Translations under genes and position numbers: made by a program
Origin: Adiantum capillus-veneris
Lineage: Eukaryota > Streptophyta > Polypodiopsida > Polypodiales > Pteridaceae
Assembly: GCA_014529385.2 (NCBI GenBank)
Contig: CM043964.1
Location: 7,287,997-7,351,996, forward strand
Direction: 5' to 3'
Length of the DNA stretch: 64,000 nucleotides
The notes under the pieces: generated by a model
What the model was told of the DNA's origin: nothing
The model's database searches: none
Seen by the model: the letters and a program-made list of their open reading frames with translations, nothing else
In this document: one piece after another, positions 48,201 through 57,769 of the stretch
Position numbering within the stretch: position 1 is the stretch's first letter
How the letters are laid out: the number at the start of each line of letters is the position of its first letter

Positions 48201-49090
48201 CACTCATGCTACTAGGTATAATACGTTAGAGAAGTGGTAGACCTTGAATGTAAACACCCCATGTACAAAATATCATGGTTTTAGGGTGTTTCAATGGAGC
48301 CTAGAATCTCGGAGACATGGTAGATCTTGATTCTTTCCATGTTTGAATGGCACCTATCTTGGAAAAATGATGGAGGTTACTTCTCTCCATACTTCAACGG
48401 AGCCTAGCTTTGACAAGTGGTGAACCTTTGCTTCTCTCTATGTTTGAATAGAGTTAGCTTGGACAAGTGGTGGACCTTTGCTTCTCTCTATGTTTGAATA
48501 GAGTTAGCTTGGACAAGTGGTGGACCTTGGAATGAAACCCCCGTGTAAAACATATCATGGGCATTTCAAGTGGTGAGAAAGGATACCATTTAAGATATAA
48601 CCTTATAGGTTGGACAAGTGGTGGACCTTAATACATAGTTCTTCTTAATATAATGACATAGAGTGTACAAGTGGTGTATCTTGAGACCAAACCACTCGTG
48701 CTACTAGGGATCCTAGCTTGGACAAGTGGTGGACCTTGGAAAAAAGTCCCCCTGTACAACATAGATGAGTTTTTTCATGTTTTAATGGAAGAGAGATTCG
48801 ACAAATGGTGGAGCTTGCTTATCTCCATGTGGATTTTAGAACTAGCTTGGACAAGTGGTGGAGCTTTGCTTTTTTACTCTTCATAATACAATGATGTATA
48901 GGTTGGTTACATGGTGAATCTTAAGGCCAAACCTCCCATCTTACTAGAGATGATAGGTTGGACAAGTGGTCAACCTTCTATCATTTCTCCATGCCTATAA
49001 TTAGACAATTAGTAGAACTAGCATCTTTCTATGTTGTCTAGAGCTGAGCTTGGACAAGTAGTGGACCTTGCTACTCTCTTCCCTTGGATT
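45240..49090 (+). repeat. Higher-order satellite array, plus orientation
   Basis: About eight to nine higher-order units of roughly 400-450 bp. Each contains several subunits with GACAAGTGGTGGACCTT and hairpin sequences CTCCATGTTTCAATGGAG or CTCTATGTTTCAATAGAG, plus unit-specific spacers (ATGTAAAACATATCATGGGC; AACCTTATAGGTTGGACAAG; CATGTACAAAATATCATGGG). These spacers occur in the same order, reverse-complemented, in the array at 57770-64000. No genes. Confidence 0.92.
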
Positions 49091-50060
49091 ATTAGTTTGA
49101 AGACTCATTATATATACTTGCTTAGATCTATATAATTACTCATTAGTTAGGTTACAAGTGGGTATGTAATTTGTTAGCCTCAAGGGACTTTGAATATTGA
49201 ATAGTAAGACCAAGTGCTGGTTTGAAGATCTTTTGCTTATCTAAACTAGACTCTAACTCAATAATAAGTTTCATAAGTTCCACGAATTGTCCTATCTAGG
49301 CTCCAAAAGAGTCTTAATTGGTTTGTGCTAGATTATAACTTCCTTGATGGGGTAGAATCCTAGAAAAATGAGGCACTATAAGTTTTACCTTAGCTCAAAT
49401 GGATTTTTCACTTAAACTCGACTGCAATTTGGCTATCTAGTCTTTGTCTCGATGGAGTTTAACACTAGATACATAGTAGTGGATATTTAAGCTTCATGTC
49501 TCTTCACTTGATCGAGATATGAGACCATACTTTCAAGGTCACCACTTGTCTTACCTAAAGACCAATGTGAGACATGGGAGCAAGAAAGCCATCCATATTG
49601 TTTTAAGGACTATTACATAGGCAATCAATAACTTAAGTAAAGCAAAAAAACTTGGATCTTTCACAATTAATAACTTAAGTAAAGCCAAAAAGACTTGGAT
49701 CTTTGACAGTTTTTTTCAAACTAAAAAAGCACAATCTCATGCTAACAAAACTATAAATCACAATTGAAAGGTTTGAACAAGAAAAAGATCAACAATCTTA
49801 ATAAGAAGGATACTTTTCATTTCATTTGATGATTACAAACTAAAATAAAGTCTCTCAAGAAATTGATAAACAAAAAATGTAGGTGACTGCTTCATTCATT
49901 ATTTTGAGCAAAAATATCAAAATCTCTATTGATTGAGCTCCATCTAGTAGTATCCTTTGTAAGATCCTGCAAGAAGGAATAAAAAGAAAGATTTGTTAGA
50001 TACCATGCACATGAGTGTTCAAGCATGTGTATCAAGAATATATGACATGTCACTAGTACC
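49091..50060. other. Unique spacer between plus-orientation array and HAD gene
   Basis: No gene recognised. A 42-bp unit (AATAACTTAAGTAAAGC..ACTTGGATCTTT) is duplicated at about 49626-49708. The satellite orientation switches across this spacer and the following gene. Confidence 0.5.
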
Positions 50061-51260
50061 TTAGGGTTGCTTTCTATCCAGCCTTAGAAGATTGTTCTCA
50101 GCTTTCACCTTATTTATATAAGCCTTTGCTGTGGTTGCCTTCAAAACTCCTTTTGTGTTACAACCCAATTGCCTAGCTAAAGTGGTCAATTGTGACGCCT
50201 TCATGCTTTCAATGGGTGTACGCTCCTTTGCCAAGATCTCTTGTATTTGGGCTCTTCTCATTTCATTGCGGTGGCTTGTGTCACTTGCATCTTCAATGAT
50301 AGTTTCATCTCTGTCACCTTTTGCAGGTGGTATTCTTCTTGTAAAGAACACCTTAGCTGACCAAACATCATTTTTCTGCTTCCAATACTCCATGATTTGT
50401 TTGTATTCACTATCATTTGTCACTATAGGTTGTCCATAACGATTAGAAGCAATTAAATCACGCACATCCCTTCTCTCATCAAGCTGAATCAAGTATGGCA
50501 GTAGCTCCTCCAAGAGCATATTGTCAACCATCTTCTCAGCATCAAATTGTGGTGGAAAAATGCAATTGTTTGCTGGTGAAATACATCCCTTGTAAGGAGA
50601 GTCATCAATAAGCACTGTTCTTTGTGGATCACATTCAAACCCCATGGCAATTTTGGCTAGAGGCTTGAACATTGCCTCAACGTTTGGATTGTCGGGTCTA
50701 AACAATTTTTGAGTTTGAGCGGTGTAGCAAACATCTTGCGACCAAATTGCAAAGAAAGGCAATGTATCCTCAGCTAAGTTGTTTAGTGCTGCAAGGATTT
50801 GATACACATTATTCCTAGTAGCTGTCGACCAAATTGCAACATTAAACCTTTGTAAAATAGTCTTCAAGAATTGGATGCAACCTGGCCTGAGTATAATATA
50901 TCTTTTTGAATCCATTTGCACTGAGTTGTGGTGTGAGGATGGTTGAGGGGAACGTTTCAACAATAGACCATTTAAATCCAATATAATTGTAAGCATGGAT
51001 TTCTCAACATCTACGCTACATGACGTAGTACCAATTGGCAATAGCTCGTGAGTGGACTTTTCAGTCTCTTTTGATGTATGTTGCATTTTTGAAGCATCGA
51101 TTTCTTGGTTCTCATTATTGGAAGCTTGCTCAAGTTGCACAACACTAGACTCTAGTATAGAAATATCATCCATCTTGGGCACTTTAGAAACCATAGAATC
51201 TATGGATTCTATAGTTGTTGACTGAACCATAGGAGCATTATCCATCCCAGTTTGTGAATC
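50061..51260 (-). CDS. FCP1/NIF-type HAD protein with SAP-like C-terminus
   Basis: Minus strand. An acceptor (TTTTCTTAG) precedes 51260; the first ATG is at 51245, giving 395 codons to the stop at 50061. The N-terminal 80 residues are polar and low complexity. The HAD domain has motif I LDLNGLLL (D90, N92 where phosphatases have Asp), WSTATRNNV, and VLIDDSPYKG (D214-D215), all in the order of FCP1/TFIIF-interacting CTD phosphatase-like proteins. The C-terminus (about 350-390; MKASQLTTLARQLGC, NTKGVLKATTAKAY) resembles a SAP DNA-binding motif. DxN variants occur in plant FCP1-homology proteins; catalysis is therefore unsure. The frame is fully open. It lies 0.64 kb downstream of the SET exon on the same strand and could be a later exon of that gene, but the SET exon ends in a stop. 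Confidence 0.8.
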   Translation of the reverse strand, partial: DSQTGMDNAPMVQSTTIESIDSMVSKVPKMDDISILESSVVQLEQASNNENQEIDASKMQHTSKETEKSTHELLPIGTTSCSVDVEKSMLTIILDLNGLLLKRSPQPSSHHNSVQMDSKRYIILRPGCIQFLKTILQRFNVAIWSTATRNNVYQILAALNNLAEDTLPFFAIWSQDVCYTAQTQKLFRPDNPNVEAMFKPLAKIAMGFECDPQRTVLIDDSPYKGCISPANNCIFPPQFDAEKMVDNMLLEELLPYLIQLDERRDVRDLIASNRYGQPIVTNDSEYKQIMEYWKQKNDVWSAKVFFTRRIPPAKGDRDETIIEDASDTSHRNEMRRAQIQEILAKERTPIESMKASQLTTLARQLGCNTKGVLKATTAKAYINKVKAENNLLRLDRKQP

Positions 51261-51901
51261 TAAGAAAACACACACACAAATGGTATCTCAAAACCACTAG
51301 AATTTTATTCACCATATTTATATGTAGAACTCCTAGTAAGAAATTTATTTAAGGTAAAGTCGTTGTTAGAATCCTTGCAACCATTTTCAGCATTCGTACA
51401 CCAAACACCACTTGTCTAAAATACAATCTACTAACTCAACATTTTCCATCCTACACTTTATTAAAGATGAGTACTTAAAGTGAAAACTAAAAGCCACCCT
51501 TGTTGAGGAAACATGGATACAAGGTCCACCAAATGTCCAACCTAGACTACAAGAAAATAATTAGAGATTTGGCTTAGATTTGGATTCAAAGGCCACCACT
51601 TATTCAAGTAAGATAACTCCACTTGTTTAAGACAGTAATGTTTGAAGCCCCACCACTTGTCCAACCTAGACATTGATTAAATTTTGGTAAGATTTATCAC
51701 AAATCTAGTAGTAAATCAAGATTCTATGGCCAAGGTAGTCAAATATGTTAGACAACACACAAAGCATAAGAGCACTCTAGATTCTCGTTGAGCATAAACT
51801 AAACAATAATCAAATGTTATATTCACTTGAGATTTCATCCATGAAAAATGAAAATGATGCATGTACTTGAGATTTCCATCCATGTACAATACTTTACAAT
51901 G
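51261..51901. other. Spacer with diverged minus-orientation satellite subunits
   Basis: Scattered CCACCACTTGTCCAACCTAG-like copies at about 51400-51670. No gene. It separates the SET exon from the HAD gene. Confidence 0.6.
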
Positions 51902-52440
51902 TCAAGTAAAGTTATAGTCAGCAAACAACTCTTCTCCTGCTTCAACTTGACAAATAGTCTCAATGCATACATGGCCATATTCTTCTGACTTGATGTGTGA
52001 AGAGGTGCATTTATGCCAAGGTGGCAAATTTGGATCAAATGTATAGCGTACGTTGGGACAGACATTTGTACTGTGAGAACTATTTATATAGCCCGACACG
52101 TTTCCTTCTTCTACACAACCAATAATGTATGATTGATCTTCCTCTTCTTCTATGTTTGGATCCTCTAGAAGAGAATATTTATAAGCTCTTGGAAATATTT
52201 TGCATATCTTTTTCCAGTCTTGAAATCTATACTTATGCCCTCCATAGTTTAGAATAGTCAAACCACTTTCCAGGGTAGTATGCACAAATAGCCCATAACC
52301 AGCTCCTTCAATACATGAAAGTCGCACTTCAAAATCCACACCGTTAATATGGAAAATTACATCTTTGGGAATAGGAAAAGTTGGTGTCCCAAAAGGATCT
52401 TCATGCCAATCATAGTGTGAAATACATCTAGTTTTTATAT
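51902..52440 (-). CDS. SET-domain exon
   Basis: Minus strand, open from about 52440 to TGA 51902. It reads HYDWHEDPFGTPTFPIPKD, then a SET domain: SCIEGAGYGLFVHTTL (the G-x-G motif), SGYINSSHSTNVCPNVRY (in place of the usual N-H-S-C-x-P-N), and VEAGEELFADYNF (the GEEL..DY motif). SET proteins methylate lysines using SAM; a Cys is still near the pseudoknot but H-S-C is altered, so activity is uncertain. A splice from 55050 to 52440 (AG at 52441-52442) joins in frame with the ParB/methyltransferase-like exon. A stronger-looking CAG acceptor at 52457-52459 would shift the frame to an early stop. It is either exon 3 of that gene, a separate gene, or a slightly damaged copy. Confidence 0.72.
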
Positions 52441-52456
52441 CTTAACTCCTTTGTGT

Positions 52457-55049
52457 CTGCAAAAAGAAGAAAATATTATGCATAAAATAATGACAATATC
52501 AAAGAAAGATATCATTATTTTATAGTCCAATAGGTCCATTGTATGGAAGACTTAGAGTGCCTCTTACATGGTGCCTCCAAGGTTTCCAAAAAATAAAATC
52601 ATTGGAAAAAAAAGGCCCACTGTGTCTCCAATCTATTGCCCATTTGAAGCATAGAGAGAACCAAGGTCCACCACTTGTCCAAGCTAGACATGGAGCATTG
52701 ACACAAGATCCAACACTTATCCAAGAACCCTATAGTATATGTGGTAACATGGGATGCATTGATGCAACAAAAGTAGTCTAGCCTCCTCATCCATCTCTTT
52801 TTTCTTGTAGCCTAGAGGGATTAGTTTCAAGGTCTATCACTAGTCAAAAACTACACATAGAACATTGATACAAGGTTCCACCACATGTGAAACCTATCAT
52901 CTCTAGTAGCATGGATGGTTTGATATCAAGGTTCATCGCGTGTCCTACCTATACTCTATTGTAGCATATAGATTCTGGTTTGGTGGTACTACACTTGTCC
53001 AAACTTGGCTTGTTGTTGATATCTGGAGGTAATCAAGGGTCCTCCACTTGTCCAAGTTAGGCATATAAAACAATTGCAAGGTCCACCATGTGTACAACAT
53101 ATGATTGATTATAGCATGCATGGTCTTATTTCATGGCAACCATCTTCTCTCCAACATGTGTCCAACCTCGGCTCCATTGAAGCATGGAGAGAAGCAAGGT
53201 CCACCACTTATCAAAGCTATTATTTTCTCCCAGTGCTTTCAAAACCCATAATACGTTGTACATGGGGGGGGGATTCTTGTTTCAAGGTCCACCCCTTGGC
53301 TAAGATTGGATCCATTGAAACATAAAGAGAAGCAAGCTCTACCATTTGTCCAAGCTAGGAGCCATTGAAACATGAAAACCCCATAATATGTTGTATACGA
53401 GGGGTGTTTTTCAAGTCTACCACTTGTCTAAGCTATGGTCCATTGGAACATGGAGAGAAGCAAAGCTCCACCACTTTTCTAAGCTAGGATCCATTGAAAC
53501 ATGGAGAGAAGCAAGCTCCATTGTTTGTCTAAGCTAGGCTCCATTGGAACAAGGAGAAACAAGCTCCACCACTTGCCTATTATTGCATAGAGATTCTGGT
53601 TTGAAGGTCCACCACTTGTCCAACCTTGCCTTCATGTATGGAGATAATCAAGAGTGCAATGCTTCTCTAAGCTAGGGACATAAAAGAGTTTCAAGGTCCA
53701 CTACATATACGATCTATGATGGGTTGTAGCATGGGAGGTTTCATTTTAAGGTTGACCACTTCTCCAGCTCCGCTTGTCCAACCTCAGATCCATTGAAGAA
53801 TGGAGAATAAAGGTGTACCAACTCTCCAAAATAGGCAAGACAATCTCTATAAAACCCATGAATTGTTAATATATGCTATGCTGTGGAGTTTTGTTTGAAG
53901 TTCCACTCCTTATCCAAGCTACAATCCATTGAAGCATGGAACTAAGTAAGATATATCTCTAGTCCAAGATAGGATCCATTGAAACATAGAGAGAATCAAG
54001 GTCCACCACTTGTCCAAGCTATGCATGGGTAATTGATATAAGGACCACTACGTTTTCACCTATACTATGCTCTATCATGGATGGTTTCATATCCCACCAA
54101 TTTTCCAACCTATTTAGTAGGTTGTATTATGGGGGTTTGGTTTCAAGGTACTTCACTTGTCTGAGGTGGGTTCCATTGAACCATGGAGAGAAACTATGTC
54201 TACCACTTGTCCGAAATATGCTCCTTTAAAACATAAAAACAAGGTCCACCACTTGTCCAAGCTAAAGTTTCTCTCCATTGAAGCATGGAGAGAAACAAGG
54301 TCTACCACCTGTCCAAAATATGCTCCATTGAAACATAAAAGCAAGGTCCACCACTTGTCCAAGCTAATATAACAAATGGGTGTTGGTTACAAGGTGTACC
54401 ACACTTGTCTAAACTAGTCTTCATGCAAGGTCTACCACATGTCCAAGCTATATGAGCTTGTTTTTGAAGGTCTACCACACCTCTTGAAATTAGGATCCAT
54501 GTAAGGTCCACCTTTTGTCAAGCTATGCATTAATGAGTACTAAAACTAAGTAAATTGCAGTACTTAAATACCTTTCCAAGCTCATTAAGATTTTGGTCTC
54601 TAAGGCCGGCCACCACCACATGTCTAATCTATGCTCTAATTGATTACTTATGCTATTTCTCTCAAAGTCCAAACATAAGCTCCCTTCTAGCAAGGTTAGT
54701 TTAAATTTAGGCTCCAGCACCTGTCTAAGCTAGGTTCAATTTATGAAGCATCACCATTTAACCATGCTACGATCTAATGTATCATATCAAGGGGGTATTG
54801 ATAAAAGGTCCAAAACTTATTGAGTTCAAGCTCTTAAGTAATTAAGTCTTTGTGAGTATTAAATGTTTTAGTTTTAGTCTACAGATCCACCATTCAAAAA
54901 CTCAAGTAATTTACTATTTACATTCAAACCTTGAATGCTTGAGATAAAAAATACAAGCTCAATCAATACTATATAAAGCAAAATCTAACATTAAGAGTAT
55001 CAAATCAGTAACAAGAAACACTAACATGCACAAGAAACTCAAAACATAC
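52457..55049 (-). repeat. Intron-like segment with minus-orientation satellite
   Basis: Between the donor at 55049 (GTATGT on the minus strand) and the SET exon. From about 52650 to 54540 it carries diverged copies of AAGGTCCACCACTTGTCCAAG and hairpin subunits (for example 54260-54295), with weaker higher-order structure than the main arrays. 54540-55040 is unique AT-rich DNA. No other gene seen. Confidence 0.7.
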
Positions 55050-57702
55050 GTGTCTCCATTTCCAAAAAGTCCTCCATTGACAGAGGATGGTGTTGTTGTT
55101 GTTCTTCTTCTCTTTGTGGAGAGCACTCCTCTGTAACAGGCACAATGTCGCCTGATTGCGAAGTGGATTGTTGAAGTCCAGCCCATTTTTCTATATCTTC
55201 ATGAGACTTAACAAAGTCTAGCAGCATGGTCTCCATGCTTTTTGCCTCCTCCACACTATCAATTAAGCAGATAACTTCTTTTTTCTGTTGTATTCCTTCT
55301 TGTGCAACCAAGGAGCCATCACCAAAAACATCAACAAGCTTGCGGTCTTCAAAACAATATGTACGAATGTAGTGCTTGACCAAAGCTCTTTTTTTGGCCT
55401 CCAAATATTGCAAATCTGACATATCGTTATCTGCTACTTGAAGAAGAGAACAATCAATTGGCATGGGATGTTCCTCTGATCTTCTTCTCAGGTCTTCAAA
55501 TGCATTGCCTTGTCCCAAGAAGGCAATAACTGTTAGGAATTGAATTGCTCCTTTGCAAGGAGCTGATGGAAAGTGATGCAATGCACCACAACAATGGTAG
55601 CTCAGATTATCTCCCATGGCGTGAAAGGCACATTGCAATTTTGTGAAGTTAGTGAAATCCACAAATGCAAGAAAGACAAATCCAGGATCTGTTGACCCTC
55701 CAGCAATAGCCAAGATCCCATCCAAAGCATTGTTAAATGTCTCCTCACTCCACTTCAAATTGCCTCCAACGTTTTTTGTCATATCTAAAACACATAAGCC
55801 AATAGGCACTTTATTATTGAAGTGGCGCATCAAGTAGAGATTGCCTTCCATTTGTAGGCTCACCACATAGATTGACCATGGCAAATCTCTAGGCTCAGTT
55901 TTCTCCTTTTGAAGGTGAATTGCCCATTGCATGTATTTTATTGCTCCATCTGGAAAAGCCATTTTCTTTGTTCCACGCGTCAAACTAGATCTGATCCATT
56001 CCTCGCATAGCATTAAAATTGTTTTATAAACAACATCATTGATGTTATACATTTTGACCACCTCCTCCCAGTCTTTACATGGTGAAGACTCATTCAAATT
56101 GTTGAAGCCTTCAAGAAGTGCATCTTGAATCAATTTGTCTTGCTTCAACTGCTTGATTCGATCATACATGTCAGTTGCATCACCATCCTTTGCACTCTTT
56201 GACAGTAAAATCTTCTCATCTCTAATCTCTTCTTGAATAGTCTTTACCTCTGATTCCTCAAGGCCACAAAGGTATCTAAATACAGTTGTTGGGGGTTTCT
56301 TATTCTCCTCTTCTAGATTTTCAATGATTTCTATCCAGCAATCATAAACTAAATCAGAGTACGTGACCATGTGTGCCTGTTTAGCAATCCAACTTGCTGC
56401 TGCACTCATTCTTGCCAATCGAAGAAAAGCCTAAAAAGAAATAGAGAAATAATTAAACTATTGAGCAAGATTTGTTAATTAAACACTATCAAAAAGACAA
56501 AGAAAATAACTTACATCCCATCCGGCACGAGATGCATGTCCCTCTGCAATTCCACTTGCTGCCTTTGGTGGTCGTCCTGAGAAGATCCATTGACTCCGTA
56601 AATGTCTCAATATTTGGCTGTAAGGTTGCTTGACATACAATGCCTGAGCCTCCTCATTTGCAATGGCAGATATAGCAGTTGCAACAAATGGAGGAGCATT
56701 CACAACAATGCGAGCCTTTCTAAATTTATACACGCTAATCAGTCTTTCAAAGATCTCTTTGTTGTTTTGTTCATTGTGAAGCAAAACTTTTGCAGCATAG
56801 ATTGAATGCTGCCCATCAAGAATCCAATAATGATAATCTTTAATTTTTTGCTCCTCTACCTCTTCTACTGCCAAAGGAGTCCCCTTCTTTGATTTTGCAT
56901 TTCGAACAGGCATCAAATATGCACATGCTGCAGGCTTGGTCGTACTCCGTGAAAATCCAAATAACACACTTTCAGCGTGTTTTTTATCCATAATACGTGC
57001 ATTATAGTGATCAGGAGCAAGCCAACAATTTTGAATAGGGATATCAAATTCCCTATATTGGAAAGGAAAATAATTTATGTACTTATTCATTCCACCTGTA
57101 TCTTTTTCTTGTCCTTTCATGGCCTCAGCTTCTAAAACATCTGGATCCACAATTCTCATCTTTGACATTGAACCCTCTGTTGATGAGGATGCCAAAGATG
57201 CCTTGTCTACATCCAAAATGGAGCTAGTTCGCTTAGCTTCTACTTTCTGCACTTTTGCTTGCTTCTTTGTGGATGGTGGTCGTGAAGCTTTCACCTTTTT
57301 TCGTTGTAGTGTGGCAATGATGGAGCTTTGAAGTTGATCTGCTGTGATATTTGGATTTGATTCTGCAAACTTCCATCCTCGAGAAAACATTGTCTCTTCT
57401 TTGTTTCTAGACATGCGCTCCAATGCATATGCTCCTGGAGATAGTTGAAATTCTAGATTCATTGGAACTAGAATGTCAATGCATTCCACCTCTGGATGAC
57501 TATCAACTACAGAGACAGATGCTTCCACAACTTGTCCAACATCTTCAAACAAGCTGTCATTATCCTTTTTGGCAATAAATAGATGCACCTTATGAAATTG
57601 TGCACCCTCTATACCATGTATGTCCAAATACCATTTCCTAAGATCATTGCAAGTATAGTCAACTGAGACAGCAACCCTTGCAACCTGTTTTTTTGGAGCC
57701 AT
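55050..57702 (-). CDS. ParB/DGQHR-like plus methyltransferase-fold protein, two exons
   Basis: Exon 1: ATG 57702 to 56515 (396 codons), preceded by an acceptor (TTTGTTTCAG), so a 5' exon exists. Donor GTAAGT at 56514-56509; acceptor CTTTTTAG; exon 2 56430-55050 (460 codons plus one base), then donor GTATGT. The join keeps frame (SRAGWD then AFLRLARM). Exon 1 has a basic middle (KKQAKVQKVEAKR) and, from about residue 224, a ParB/DGQHR-like domain: IPIQNCWLAPDHYNARI, PAACAYLMPV, YWILDGQHSIYAAK (DGQH at about 296). Exon 2 has a long helical start and, from about 600, a Rossmann-like region: GLCVLDMTKNVGGNLKW, GFVFLAFVDFTNF, and LVDVFGDGSLVAQEG followed by EVICLIDS, which resembles the SAM-binding end of permuted DNA N6/N4 methyltransferases. 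The D/N-P-P-Y/W motif is not present (DMTK instead). No stops over 857 codons. Role unknown. Confidence 0.78.
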
Positions 57703-57769
57703 CTTTCCTGAAACAAAAAAAACCAAATGTTATTTTAACATATACTTTTTTGTAATGGATTAAGTTTGT
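57703..57769. other. Intron end upstream of the ParB-like exon
   Basis: Polypyrimidine tract and AG acceptor on the minus strand just upstream of ATG 57702. The upstream exon was not found; satellite begins immediately after. Confidence 0.5.

Noticed and set aside
41816-48886. Short plus-strand frames in the left satellite arrays as genes
   Set aside because: Same satellite in the other orientation; frames start and stop at unit borders.
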